A stretch of DNA of 40,280 nt from Anaerolineae bacterium (GCA_030605795.1 JAUWHR010000071.1:1-40280), one strand, 5' to 3'. Positions 25,394-34,485 are shown, counted from the first letter of the stretch. Numbers and translations: made by a program. The notes: a model not told the origin generated them from the letters alone.

Positions 25394-26530
25394 TTAACCT
25401 CCCCCAGTGGAACTGTATTCAACAGCAAACTGATAAATTTCAACAATATTTTCAGGAGGGACATCGGTTTGTAAATGATTGGTCGGTGCCATGATATACC
25501 CACCCCCGGGAGCCATATGGTCCACAACCCGCCGCACTTCAGCCAGCACATCCTCTAAGGAACCCCGCAAAGCACCCTTTGTGTCCAGGTGGCCATGGAA
25601 AATCAGCTCTGAGCCAAAGGTCTTCTTCAACATTTGAGGGTCATTTCCAGACGCGTCCGGCTCCACAGGATTGAGCACCTCAACCCCGATCTCAATCAGG
25701 TGAGGGATCAGCTTAAGGATCGAGCCGTCACTGTGCAAAAAGATCTTTGCTTTTGGCGCCTTGCGCTTGATCAATTCGTTCAATTCCCGCCGCGCGGGAG
25801 CGATGATCTCCGCGAATACCTCAGGGGAAATAAGCGGCCCGTATTGCGCGCCATAGTCATCACCGGTCTCAACCATATCAACATAAGGGCCAACTGCGTC
25901 CAAATAGACCTCGTAGAAGCCTATCTGTACCTCCTTGATTTTTTGCACCAGCGCCGATGCGAAGCGCTTGTCGAGTATAAGGTCAACCAAGAACTGCTCC
26001 ATCCCACGCATGCGTAATGCCATTTCGAAGATGCCCTGCGTGGCGGAACGAGCTGCAATCGCACAATCCGTGGATTCTCGCAACTGCCGTGCCTCTTCAG
26101 CCAATCCATCGATCCTGCCGGGGTCATAAGGGTCAGGCCATGGATAATTTCTTAGATCACCGACGGTTGCGCTCTCAAGTGGGACATTGACAAAATTCAT
26201 AGTCTCACCAATTTTCTTGCGCAACATGCCCCATTCATCTGAGATGCTTCCATCCTCACTTACTGTGGGCTGCCAATCGACTGGTGGACGCATCCAAACC
26301 CTCCGAAAGTCAACCCCTAATAATTCCAGGACGCGCTCATCATAGTAATTAACGTTCTCCCCTTTGCGGAACATACGCCCTTTGCCCTCAATTTCCAAAT
26401 GATCCAGCAGAACGAAATAAGCTGGATCCATCAAGCACGAAGCCGTACCCATCAGATCCATGGGCATCCTATCGGGTTCCTTGTGAGCAAACGCTGCTAA
26501 TACCCGTTCGTGGGATGTCATCTCAGCCAT
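25394..26530 (-). CDS. URO-D-family methyltransferase (paralogue 2)
   Basis: A 378-residue URO-D-fold protein starting with SHERVLAAFAHKEPDRMP. It differs from paralogues 1 and 3 in having LHSDGSILKL instead of HCDG at the putative metal site, and retains GGGYIMAPTNHLQTDVPPEN. The cysteine used for zinc in the MtaA/MtbA branch is therefore replaced by serine. The gene lies between the HAD pair and the epimerase. A substrate-specific methyltransferase paired with a shared corrinoid protein is the favoured reading, by family knowledge and context. Confidence 0.85.
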   Translation of the reverse strand: MAEMTSHERVLAAFAHKEPDRMPMDLMGTASCLMDPAYFVLLDHLEIEGKGRMFRKGENVNYYDERVLELLGVDFRRVWMRPPVDWQPTVSEDGSISDEWGMLRKKIGETMNFVNVPLESATVGDLRNYPWPDPYDPGRIDGLAEEARQLRESTDCAIAARSATQGIFEMALRMRGMEQFLVDLILDKRFASALVQKIKEVQIGFYEVYLDAVGPYVDMVETGDDYGAQYGPLISPEVFAEIIAPARRELNELIKRKAPKAKIFLHSDGSILKLIPHLIEIGVEVLNPVEPDASGNDPQMLKKTFGSELIFHGHLDTKGALRGSLEDVLAEVRRVVDHMAPGGGYIMAPTNHLQTDVPPENIVEIYQFAVEYSSTGGG

Positions 26531-26714
26531 CGGCTATTCTCCATTCAAGCATTCCCTGGTCACAGATAAATGAAATTGTCCACTCCATCATAATCGCCAA
26601 TCTGGGTAGAAGACCACTGGGATTCAAGCCGATAAAATAGAGTATACAAAGAAGGGCAACAAATCCATCAATCAAATAATAAACCTCTCCACCAGCTCGA
26701 GCATACGGAATAGA

Positions 26715-27527
26715 TCACGTTCGAGACAAGACCCAGCGCTGGATGGCCTCCGCCACGCCATCCATGTCATTAGAGGCCACCACTAAGCCAGCCCGCGCTT
26801 GGACGGCCTCTGGAGCATTGCCTACAGCCACGGCATTCCCCGCGACATCGAACATGCTCAGGTCGTTGAAGTTATCCCCGATCGCCATAACTTCACTACG
26901 GGGGATATCCAGGTGCTCAGCAATCCAAGCCAGGGCGAGACCTTTCGACGCATCTTTACTCCCGATCTCAATCGATCCCGGGCTCGAATAGAGAATGTTC
27001 AAGCCTGGCATCGTCTCATGGGCAGCTTCATAGAACGCAGCAAGCCGGTCCTGGCGATTGAGATCGATCACGATTAGTTTATCCGGTTGCGGTGGTGCAT
27101 CCGCCAGGAGGTCGGTCACAACATTGGGTGCGCGCTGAAGACTACGCTGTTCAAAGCGCATTTCCTCGCATTCAAGCTCCACATACCAATCCATCCCGCA
27201 ATAATAGCCAACATAAAGATCATGCTCCCTTAAGAGTTGGATACTTTCCTTCGCCTCCTCGGTGGTCATCGGGTGATGGAGGAGCACTTTCCCACTTACA
27301 CGATCTACCACATAAGCCCCGTTGTAAGCGACTTGTATATTATCCAGACCCAACCTGCGTGAGGCCTCATCCATGCCGAATGGCGGTCGGGCTGATACTA
27401 TCAGCACTTCCACACCCGCCTGACAGGCGAGAGCCACTGCCTCGACGTTAGCGTCGCTGACACTGTTGTCGCTTCTAAGCAATGTGCCATCAAGATCAAT
27501 TGCCAGCAGGTTAACTCTTGGCCCCAT
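26715..27527 (-). CDS. Cof-type HAD phosphatase (paralogue 2)
   Basis: About 270 residues. Motif I LLAIDLDGTLLRSD, lysine in SKDASKGLALAWIAEH and motif IV GDNFNDLSMFDVAG. ATG 27527 lies five bases after the stop of the preceding HAD gene; a longer frame to 27566 overlaps that gene. Tandem Cof genes in one operon may act on different phosphorylated intermediates. It differs more from the copy at 8131 than the neighbour at 27533 does. Confidence 0.9.
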   Translation of the reverse strand: MGPRVNLLAIDLDGTLLRSDNSVSDANVEAVALACQAGVEVLIVSARPPFGMDEASRRLGLDNIQVAYNGAYVVDRVSGKVLLHHPMTTEEAKESIQLLREHDLYVGYYCGMDWYVELECEEMRFEQRSLQRAPNVVTDLLADAPPQPDKLIVIDLNRQDRLAAFYEAAHETMPGLNILYSSPGSIEIGSKDASKGLALAWIAEHLDIPRSEVMAIGDNFNDLSMFDVAGNAVAVGNAPEAVQARAGLVVASNDMDGVAEAIQRWVLSRT

Positions 27528-27532
27528 CCTAA

Positions 27533-28336
27533 TTATTCTCTCAGTACCAACTCGTAAAGCGCCCATGCAACTCCGCCTTCATCGTTTGTCGGCGCGATTA
27601 TATCGGCGACCGCTTTTAATTCTGGGGGCGCGTTCCCCACCGCGATAGACAGTCCGACGACCTCAAGCATGCTTTTATCATTTCGCCCGTCTCCAATAGC
27701 AACGGTCCGCTCCAGTGCAATTTGTAGGTTCGCTGCCAGTCGGCGCAATGCGTTTCCCTTGTCCACACCTGCCCGGGTAACTTCGAGGAAGATCGAGCCA
27801 GCGTAGATCATATGCAGACCTTGAGTTTTTTGCCGTAACGCAAGTTCAGCATTCTTCAGTCGATCAGGGTCACCGAACAGTGTCGCTTTCGTCGGCACAG
27901 TCTTGTTTTCTGCAAGGATATCAAATGATCGCACAACCTCCTCGCCAATAGCTTCTCGAAGCAGTGTGTCAAGGTCCGCATCAGCTTCACACATAACTTG
28001 ATCTTGCCAATCGAAGACCACCCCCACTCCTTCTTGCCGGGCAATGGCCACGAGCATTTCAGCATCCTTATGGACCAATGGACGATGATAGATCACTTCC
28101 CCGCAGGATGGGTCGACGATGCATGCCCCGCCGAAAGCAATATATGGTTGATCTTCTATCTGCAATGCCTGCTGGATTGGCGCAAGCGCGACCATCCCGC
28201 GTCCGGTGACAAGCGAGACCCTTATACCCCTCGCACGCACTGCCTGGATGGAATCCAGCGCACCAGGAGAAAGATCGAAATCAGAGGTGAGCAGTGTGCC
28301 ATCTACGTCGATGGCGATCAGTTCATACTCCGGCAT
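27533..28336 (-). CDS. Cof-type HAD phosphatase (paralogue 3)
   Basis: About 267 residues. Motif I LIAIDVDGTLLTSD, SLVTGRG for motif II, lysine in GVDKGNALRRLAANL and motif IV GDGRNDKSMLEVVG. It is closest to the gene at 8131: both share the IAPTNDE(S/G)GVAWxL C-terminus. The start may be ATG 28336 with AGGTG upstream or an in-frame GTG at 28345. It follows the Gfo/Idh gene by 28-37 bases. Confidence 0.9.
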   Translation of the reverse strand: MPEYELIAIDVDGTLLTSDFDLSPGALDSIQAVRARGIRVSLVTGRGMVALAPIQQALQIEDQPYIAFGGACIVDPSCGEVIYHRPLVHKDAEMLVAIARQEGVGVVFDWQDQVMCEADADLDTLLREAIGEEVVRSFDILAENKTVPTKATLFGDPDRLKNAELALRQKTQGLHMIYAGSIFLEVTRAGVDKGNALRRLAANLQIALERTVAIGDGRNDKSMLEVVGLSIAVGNAPPELKAVADIIAPTNDEGGVAWALYELVLRE

Positions 28337-28372
28337 TCCAGTCACCTGTTGTGTGGTCTTCCTTTCAACTGC

Positions 28373-29503
28373 CTACAACTCGGAGACATCAACCCAGGAG
28401 TTGGTCCTAGCCGCGACAGCCGCCGCCTCGATAACCGCTTGAACCCGCACCCCCTGCTCCAGTCCAGGATCATATGGTTTCCCATCAAGGGTATTACGGA
28501 TAAAGTTCGCCATGCTTGCGAAGTGGAAGCGCATCATCCCAACTGGTAGATCCGCACCCGGAATAGCCGCATCGGGATAACGTTGGACGGTGGGGATTTT
28601 AATCCAGCCGCGCTCCTCTGCTGGTTTTTCCTCTTCAGCCAGAGAAAGATAGTTAGGATCCATGAGATTCCAACTCAGAGATCCCCCGCTGCCATAAATT
28701 TCCAGTACCATCTCATTTACTGCACCATGGATCAATCGCCCCGCCTCTATGGTCCCTATAGCTCCACCAGGGATGGACATCTGCATGAGCATGTGGTCAT
28801 CAGTTTCAGTTGGCGCCATGCCTGCCTTGCCCTTCTCCCGCGGACGTTCATGGATGAAAATGCGTGTCTGAGCCGTCAACCGCTCCGGCATACCTATGAG
28901 CCAAAGCATCAAGTCGATTAAATGAGGCGCGTAATCATTAAGCACACCGCCGCCGCTCTTGGCTAACTCACCTTTCCAACGCAAGGGCTTAGCCCCGTCG
29001 CAATAGCTGGAGCGATAATAAACCGCTCGAAAAGCATAAATATCCCCGAGACGACCTTGCTGAATAAGGTTATGAGCGTATTGCAGGGCTGGGCAAAAAC
29101 GGAACTCAAAGATCATCTGGGCATCGCGCTTATTCTTCTTCGCTACGGTTAAAATCTCATGCGCTTCTGCCAGATTCATGGCAATCGGTTTATCCATATA
29201 GATAGCTTTATCTGTTTCAAGGCTGTCGATCAGCATTTCGCGGTGCAGGTATGTTGGTGTAGCGATCACAACAACGTTGATATCGTCACTAGCCAGCAAC
29301 TTTTGATAGTCCATCGTATGCCACTTAAATCCAAAGTGATCTATTGCTCTCTTGCCGCTTTCTTCCCTGGCAGTTACCACGGCGATCAGTTCAACCTCTG
29401 GCAGGTCAGGGTAATACAACCGAAGGCTGCGTAGGGCAGCGGCATAAAGCTTTCCAACTCCAAAACCAATGAGCCCAACCCGGATGTGGTTAAAGCGAGC
29501 CAT
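28373..29503 (-). CDS. Gfo/Idh/MocA-family oxidoreductase
   Basis: About 376 residues. The N-terminal Rossmann motif is VGLIGFGVGKLYAAALRSL. The EKP-type motif appears as MDKPIAMNLAEA with the conserved lysine, and NDYAPHLIDLMLWL supplies the catalytic-region histidine. Such enzymes oxidise or reduce sugars, inositols or amino sugars with NAD(P). ATG 29503 with AGAGGA upstream is chosen over 29533. Together with the epimerase and SIS genes it suggests redox epimerisation of the imported sugar. Confidence 0.9.
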   Translation of the reverse strand: MARFNHIRVGLIGFGVGKLYAAALRSLRLYYPDLPEVELIAVVTAREESGKRAIDHFGFKWHTMDYQKLLASDDINVVVIATPTYLHREMLIDSLETDKAIYMDKPIAMNLAEAHEILTVAKKNKRDAQMIFEFRFCPALQYAHNLIQQGRLGDIYAFRAVYYRSSYCDGAKPLRWKGELAKSGGGVLNDYAPHLIDLMLWLIGMPERLTAQTRIFIHERPREKGKAGMAPTETDDHMLMQMSIPGGAIGTIEAGRLIHGAVNEMVLEIYGSGGSLSWNLMDPNYLSLAEEEKPAEERGWIKIPTVQRYPDAAIPGADLPVGMMRFHFASMANFIRNTLDGKPYDPGLEQGVRVQAVIEAAAVAARTNSWVDVSEL

Positions 29504-29696
29504 CAAGCCCTTCCTCTTACAAAAACGCGCCATCCATTACCTGCATAATGCCTGGAGGTGCGGTCCATTTTCCCTCCGTATAGAAGGGCGAAAAGCGCCT
29601 TAGTTTCTTGCTGCATAGACTAACTGCTAAAATCCAGAACCTACTTTAACTCCGTGAATTTTTGCGTTGCTCCACTTAACAACAATGTCGGCGACT

Positions 29697-30377
29697 TCAC
29701 CCCTGCGGATGAGCAGCTTCCCACTCAGCTATGATCTTGGCCGTGCGCGTGCATCCAAAGCGCGTCGCCCCAGCCGCCCTCACGGCCAGTGCGTCAGCAT
29801 AACTGCGCACGCCCTGAGCGGCCTTGATCTGAACATGCTCGCTTACACTTCGACGCATCAGTTCTAAATCTTTGATGGTATACCCAGTAGGAGCGAAGCC
29901 AGTACTGGTTTTCACAAAATCGGCGCCGGCTTCATCGGCCAACTTGCACGCCTGGACTTTTTGTTCATCCGTCAGATAAGCCATTTCCAAGATCACCTTC
30001 ACCGTGGCGCCCTTTGCTGCTTCTACCACCGCGGCAATATCCTCGCCCACAAGATCATACTCACCCCCAATTAACGCGCTGATATTAATAACCATGTCCA
30101 CCTCCTGCGCGCCCAACTGGACGGCTTCACGCGCCTGGAGGGCTTTGGTCGCTGCTGTCTCGTTACCATGTGGAAAGCCAACCACTGTATCAACTAGCAC
30201 GTCGCTGTCCCTGACCATTTCGGCTGCAAGTGGCACCAGATACGGCATCACAGTAACTGCTGCAACGTCATATCGCAGCGCCGTCTCAATGCCAGTGATT
30301 GTATCAGCCCGGCTTAAGTTCGGTTTGAGCAATGAGTGGTCGATCATTTTCGCCAGTGCTACACGACTGATATCCAC
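29697..30377 (-). CDS. deoC: Deoxyribose-phosphate aldolase
   Basis: About 226 residues. Class I aldolase motifs: LAKMIDHSLLKP at the start, VDTVVGFPHG, VDMVINISALIGG and the Schiff-base segment DFVKTSTGFAP. It cleaves 2-deoxyribose 5-phosphate to acetaldehyde and glyceraldehyde 3-phosphate, and relatives act on other deoxy sugars. The best start is GTG 30377, six bases after TGGAGG; an in-frame ATG at 30395 overlaps the URO-D stop and contains that ribosome-binding site. It lies between URO-D and Gfo/Idh genes in the operon. Confidence 0.93.
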   Translation of the reverse strand: MDISRVALAKMIDHSLLKPNLSRADTITGIETALRYDVAAVTVMPYLVPLAAEMVRDSDVLVDTVVGFPHGNETAATKALQAREAVQLGAQEVDMVINISALIGGEYDLVGEDIAAVVEAAKGATVKVILEMAYLTDEQKVQACKLADEAGADFVKTSTGFAPTGYTIKDLELMRRSVSEHVQIKAAQGVRSYADALAVRAAGATRFGCTRTAKIIAEWEAAHPQG

Positions 30378-30391
30378 GACATGCCTCCATT

Positions 30392-31543
30392 TCAAACTTG
30401 AATCGGATAGCGGCCATGTTCCTCCGCCGCCTCAAAGAGTGTGACAAGATTTTCGGGTGGCACATCCGATTGGACGTGGTTGGCGGGTGCGATCACGTAA
30501 CCGCCTCCAGAAGCCAGTTGGTGGATACGGCGTCTGACCTCATCGATCACATCCTGGCGACTGCCTGGCAAGGCATGCACGATGTCAATCGCTCCCAGGA
30601 ACGCCAGAGCATCGCCAAAGTTGGCTTTGATTTCTGCGAAATCCACCGATGGAACAGGTTCAAGAGGATGCAACACATCGACGCCGCATTCGATGAGATC
30701 CGGCAGAATGGCGGTCAGATCGCCATCGCAATGCAGCATTGCTTTAATTTCCGAGTTAAAGCCTTTGATGGTATTCACGAAGCGTTTTATCGACGGCTTG
30801 AAATACCTACGGAACATTTTAGGCGACATGGCCATACCGGTTTGGGTGGCGTAGTCATCTCCAGAGAGTTCGACCATATCGAAATAATCCCCGCCAGCCT
30901 CAAGGTAACCACGTAAAAGTCCATCGATAGCATCCGTTACTCGCTCGACCAATGTGAGGGTGAACTCCTCATCCATGGCCATGTCAAGGAAGAACTGTTC
31001 GACGCCACGCAAATGGCTGGCTGTCATATACGGCCCATGGGATGTGGCCATGCGGGCAATGACGAAGTAGTCAGTTTCTTCCCTGAGCGCCTTCGCCCGT
31101 TCCCGCACACCCTCGTACCACCGGGGATCGCTTGGGTCTGGCCACTTCACGCGAGATTCGATCTCCTCCGTGCTCGCGTCTGCGAGCAAACCTTTATCGG
31201 GGTGGTAATGGGGCGCTAAGTATTTCCAGGGTTGTCCATAGCCATCAAAGAAAATATCGGGTTTATCAGTTGGATATATCGGGCTGCTGGGCGATACGCC
31301 TGGCCAGACATAGCGCGTATCCACACCCAGCTTCTCGAGCACCCGATCATCCATATATGAGATGCTATGGCCTTTTCGAAAAGGTGGAACGGGGTCACCC
31401 AGGTCGAAGAAGTTCACAAGTTTGAGGTAAAGGTCATCGACGATCCCATAAGGTCCACCGCCAAGCGCCGTGGGGACACGATCGGGCTCGCGATGTTCCA
31501 GCGCCATCCGAACACGCTCGCGCGGCGTCATTTGAGCCATCAT
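30392..31543 (-). CDS. URO-D-family methyltransferase (paralogue 3)
   Basis: A 383-residue protein, strikingly similar to the gene at 9017 along its whole length (GGPYGI, FRKGHSISYMDDR/FRRGHSVSYMDDR, TSHGPYMTASHLRGVEQF, GDDYATQTGMA). It has LHCDGDLTAIL at the putative metal site and GGGYVIAPANHVQSDVPPEN near the end. AGGAG lies seven bases before tandem ATG codons. The two genes probably catalyse the same kind of reaction and arose by duplication between the two clusters. HemE function is unlikely for the reasons given for paralogue 1. Confidence 0.87.
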   Translation of the reverse strand: MMAQMTPRERVRMALEHREPDRVPTALGGGPYGIVDDLYLKLVNFFDLGDPVPPFRKGHSISYMDDRVLEKLGVDTRYVWPGVSPSSPIYPTDKPDIFFDGYGQPWKYLAPHYHPDKGLLADASTEEIESRVKWPDPSDPRWYEGVRERAKALREETDYFVIARMATSHGPYMTASHLRGVEQFFLDMAMDEEFTLTLVERVTDAIDGLLRGYLEAGGDYFDMVELSGDDYATQTGMAMSPKMFRRYFKPSIKRFVNTIKGFNSEIKAMLHCDGDLTAILPDLIECGVDVLHPLEPVPSVDFAEIKANFGDALAFLGAIDIVHALPGSRQDVIDEVRRRIHQLASGGGYVIAPANHVQSDVPPENLVTLFEAAEEHGRYPIQV

Positions 31544-31622
31544 TAAATACTCCTATCCGCCTAATCAAATTCGTAGGTATAGGATATGTCCCATAAATGG
31601 ATCTATCCCGTTTTTTCTTATC

Positions 31623-32378
31623 CTAAAGGTGGGGCAGCCGCGAACGGTAGCGAGCGAATGTCCTGGCATTCGCTTCCAAAGCCTCCTGCTCTGAACCCAC
31701 ATTCGGGCAGCGTATCATCGGCGGTTCCTCTCCCGCAGCGACGAAGTTCTCAACCACCTGCGCAAGTACAGCGTTGACGATGATCATCGCCAGCACGGTC
31801 GAAGCGCCTCCCGTTGTGCCCAACTCCGGCATCCCTTCAATCTTGACCAGGTTGTCGCCTGGCGGCACGTCGTGATCGATCACCAGGTCAACAACATCAG
31901 CCAAGTGCTTACCGCTCGCATGCCGAGAGGGGAATGCCGCCGAGTAACTTCTCGACGTGACGCCAATGGTGAACAATCCTTTTTCGCGTGCGGCAAAAGC
32001 CACCTCGATAGGCGCGTTGTTGCGGCCGGAGGCTGAGAAGACCATCATTACATCATCCGGTCTCAGATCGTATTTAGGAACGACGAAACGAGTGGCATAT
32101 CCAGCCCATTTCTCTAACACAATCGCCTTCTCGGCGCCTTCATGGAACATTAGGCTTGGGTCAAGCATGGGGCTGATGGCAGCCAGGCCGCCCGACCGAT
32201 AATAGGCTTCTTCAGGTGGTAGATGTGAGTGACCTGAGCCGAACATATATAGCAAGCCGCCTTTTTGCAGCGACTGCGTGATCACATGCGCGGCTTCCTC
32301 GATTGAGGTGCTCTCGCGTTCCATAATCTCACTCTGCATACCTAGCATCGCTTCCATGTAGATGCGCCAGTAAGCCAT
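31623..32378 (-). CDS. SIS-domain sugar isomerase-like protein (paralogue 4)
   Basis: A 251-residue protein. The phosphate loop is MFGSGHSHLPPEEAYYRSGG and the second loop FSASGRNNAPIEVAF, closest to the gene at 1134. PSRHASGKHLADV corresponds to the conserved (H/A)SGK motif. GAGGAGG precedes the ATG. It is the first non-PTS gene of the operon, about 200 bases after the PTS IIB gene, so it probably acts early on the phosphorylated PTS product. Confidence 0.87.
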   Translation of the reverse strand: MAYWRIYMEAMLGMQSEIMERESTSIEEAAHVITQSLQKGGLLYMFGSGHSHLPPEEAYYRSGGLAAISPMLDPSLMFHEGAEKAIVLEKWAGYATRFVVPKYDLRPDDVMMVFSASGRNNAPIEVAFAAREKGLFTIGVTSRSYSAAFPSRHASGKHLADVVDLVIDHDVPPGDNLVKIEGMPELGTTGGASTVLAMIIVNAVLAQVVENFVAAGEEPPMIRCPNVGSEQEALEANARTFARYRSRLPHL

Positions 32379-32547
32379 GTGAATATATCCTCCTCAATTT
32401 AATTAACACACAAAGACCCTTGTCTACCTCGTTATTGAGTAGGCAACAGTCACTACACCTCGTTCAGTGCATGAGAGACGTCCGGAATTGTAAAAAAAAA
32501 AATCATACTGGGATTATCGTCTGGGTAGCTCCGACAGAAAACTGCAG

Positions 32548-32565
32548 AGATAATGTCTATTATCT
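32548..32565 (-). terminator. Weak hairpin after the PTS genes
   Basis: AGATAAT-GTCT-ATTATCT is a perfect 7-bp inverted repeat just past the IIB stop. It is AU-rich and followed on the minus strand by a weak T stretch and, about 50 bases later, a run of T residues near 32491-32502. It might cause partial termination between PTS and catabolic genes. Confidence 0.35.
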
Positions 32566-32574
32566 AAAGGTGAG

Positions 32575-33075
32575 CTATTCGAACCCGGCCTTCTTACGGG
32601 CTTTCTCCCATTCAAGAACCTTATACCCACCCATAGGTACTAACTGAATCCAGATGCGAATACCAAGCTGGTATAACTTTTCAGTGTCCTCGATCTCCTC
32701 GGGGGACAAATCGCAGTTAGGTCCTACAGTGATTGAATTCGCCTTTTTTGCCATAGCGCCGTAGTTAATATCCTCGGGCTTATATCCCATTTCCACTAAT
32801 CGCGTGAACGTTTTGGGGATTTTGGTAAGAAAAATGATTTGTTCTTTTCCCTCATTCAGGTGTGCCAGTCGTTCAGCAGCCTGATCCACTGTATAGGCTT
32901 TAAGCTTAACCCCCGTAGGAGCAGCAAAGCGGAAAATATCGAGCATCATAGGATTGGTCGCTACATCATCATCCACTATCCAGATGCTGTTGGCATTGCG
33001 TAATCCGAGCCAACCCGAAATCACCTGTCCGTGGATCAGGCGGTCGTCGACGCGATTCATTACGATTTCAGACAT
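32575..33075 (-). CDS. PTS system mannose/fructose/sorbose-family IIB component
   Basis: A 166-residue cytoplasmic EIIB. NRVDDRLIHGQV near the N-terminus contains the phosphorylated histidine (His15). IFLTKIP and an INYGAMAKK region fit the family. It receives phosphate from the IIA gene upstream and passes it to the sugar crossing IIC/IID. AAGGA precedes the ATG. Order IIC-IID-IIA-IIB, with separate A and B proteins, resembles GalNAc/sorbose systems more than E. coli manXYZ, where IIAB is fused. Sugar specificity cannot be read. Confidence 0.95.
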   Translation of the reverse strand: MSEIVMNRVDDRLIHGQVISGWLGLRNANSIWIVDDDVATNPMMLDIFRFAAPTGVKLKAYTVDQAAERLAHLNEGKEQIIFLTKIPKTFTRLVEMGYKPEDINYGAMAKKANSITVGPNCDLSPEEIEDTEKLYQLGIRIWIQLVPMGGYKVLEWEKARKKAGFE

Positions 33076-33108
33076 GCATTATCCTTAGTGATTAAATATT
33101 TTCGACCA

Positions 33109-33534
33109 TCATTCCTGATTGGCCGCACGGAACTTTTTAAACGCCTGTACGACATTCACTATACCGGCCTGACCAGCAGAAACGGCTGTTTGTGCCAAGG
33201 TCTCAACTTCGTCAATATTCATGCGCGCCATGAAGGTTTCCAGCAGCATGGCGAGGCTCACTCCCGTTACCGCCTGTATACCTTCCATCTGCTGTGTCAG
33301 CAGCGCGGTGGCGTTCGCTGGTGTACCACCGAACATGTCAAGCAGGATAAGGGCTCCCTTACCCGTATCGACTTTCTCTACGGCGGTTCGAAGGCGATCC
33401 ACCAAACCCTCGAGACTATCGCCAGGCATCAAGGAAACGGTTTCAACCTGAGGAAATTCCCCCAGGATCATGCCAGTCGATTCTAATAAAGCCCCGGGTA
33501 ATGGCCCGTGAGCAGCCAGTACAATCCCAATCAT
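33109..33534 (-). CDS. PTS system mannose-family IIA component
   Basis: A 141-residue EIIA(Man). GIVLAAHGPLPGALLES has the phosphorylated histidine at about residue 9, and LILLDMFGGTPANATALL is the family core motif. It accepts phosphate from HPr. The start has only a weak AGGGT before it. A strong stem-loop lies between this gene and IID upstream, which may set relative expression. Confidence 0.95.
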   Translation of the reverse strand: MIGIVLAAHGPLPGALLESTGMILGEFPQVETVSLMPGDSLEGLVDRLRTAVEKVDTGKGALILLDMFGGTPANATALLTQQMEGIQAVTGVSLAMLLETFMARMNIDEVETLAQTAVSAGQAGIVNVVQAFKKFRAANQE

Positions 33535-33557
33535 TGGACCCTATAATAATACCACGA

Positions 33558-33588
33558 GCAGTCGCCACGCTAAAAGCGTGGCGACTGC
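33558..33588. promoter_or_regulatory. Strong stem-loop between PTS IID and IIA
   Basis: GCAGTCGCCACGC and GCGTGGCGACTGC are perfect 13-bp arms around a 5-base loop. On the minus strand no T-run follows, so it is not a standard terminator. Such intra-operon hairpins often protect or separate mRNA segments and so alter protein ratios. Confidence 0.8.
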
Positions 33589-33611
33589 CAGTTCACGATC
33601 GCGGCGACTTG

Positions 33612-34484
33612 CTAGAAGATGCGTAACTGTACTAGCCAGGGAATGTTGAGGACTATTCCAAGGAAACCTGGCAAGTAGCCTATCAACAGCACGAGGAAGG
33701 TCATCCCCAGTGCACGGTTGATCGGCCATCCTCTTCGCCGCATGCCCCACCACAGCCATAGTGTAAACAGCAATGGCAGCAACTTGGGGAAGATGTTATC
33801 CAGTGTTGTTTGCACAGAGATGGTCATCTCACCAGCTGAGTAGGCAAGCGGTGTCGAAAGGGAGGTGATCACGGCCCCGATGCCGCCGGCGACAATCAAG
33901 CCGAGCACGGCGAAGGACCCTGTAAGCCGCCTGAAGCCGCCTTCCGCCAACTGCCGCATGGCGGTGGTACCGTACCGGTATCCGAACATGAACAGATAGT
34001 AGGACAGCAGCAGGATGATCACCAGGTAGGACACGATGTAGAAGATCGGTCCGATCGCGCTGCCTGTATCCTGGCTCATGGCCATGCCGATCGCCAAAAG
34101 GATCGGGATCAGCGTACCGGGGATCATCGAGTCTCCGATGCCGGCCATGGGGCCCATGATGCCCGTTTTAACGGCGTTGATCGCATCATCGGAGATCGGC
34201 GCCCCGTTGGCACGTTGCTCCTCAAGCGCTGCCGCAACGCCATGCGCAATCACGCCCGTCTGAGGTTCAGTGTTGAAGAACACCATGTGGCGAATTAACG
34301 CTTTCTTGATCTCCTCCGGTTTGTCCCCATACAGTCGCTTGATGATCGGCGACATCATATAGACGAACGCCATCGCTTGCATCCGTTCCATGCTGAACGA
34401 TGACAGGTTGAAGAACGTCCAGATCCACCAAGCTTTGGTAAGGTCGCTCTTCTGTAGTTTCTTTTGAGTCATAGCTTCAGACAT
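33612..34484 (-). CDS. PTS system mannose-family IID component
   Basis: A 290-residue membrane component. The N-terminal FFNLSSFSMERMQAMAFVYM stretch and GIGDSMIPGTLIPILLAIGM are typical IID sequences. A C-terminal hydrophobic segment (ALGMTFLVLLIGYLPGFLGI) lies close to the end. With IIC it forms the sugar channel. GGAGGGG lies before the ATG, which directly follows the IIC stop. Confidence 0.95.
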   Translation of the reverse strand: MSEAMTQKKLQKSDLTKAWWIWTFFNLSSFSMERMQAMAFVYMMSPIIKRLYGDKPEEIKKALIRHMVFFNTEPQTGVIAHGVAAALEEQRANGAPISDDAINAVKTGIMGPMAGIGDSMIPGTLIPILLAIGMAMSQDTGSAIGPIFYIVSYLVIILLLSYYLFMFGYRYGTTAMRQLAEGGFRRLTGSFAVLGLIVAGGIGAVITSLSTPLAYSAGEMTISVQTTLDNIFPKLLPLLFTLWLWWGMRRRGWPINRALGMTFLVLLIGYLPGFLGIVLNIPWLVQLRIF

Positions 34485-34485
34485 C

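Noticed and set aside
30398-30916. 172-codon plus-strand open frame
   Set aside because: It is antisense to the well-supported URO-D gene at 30392-31543 and has no start signal or recognisable domain.
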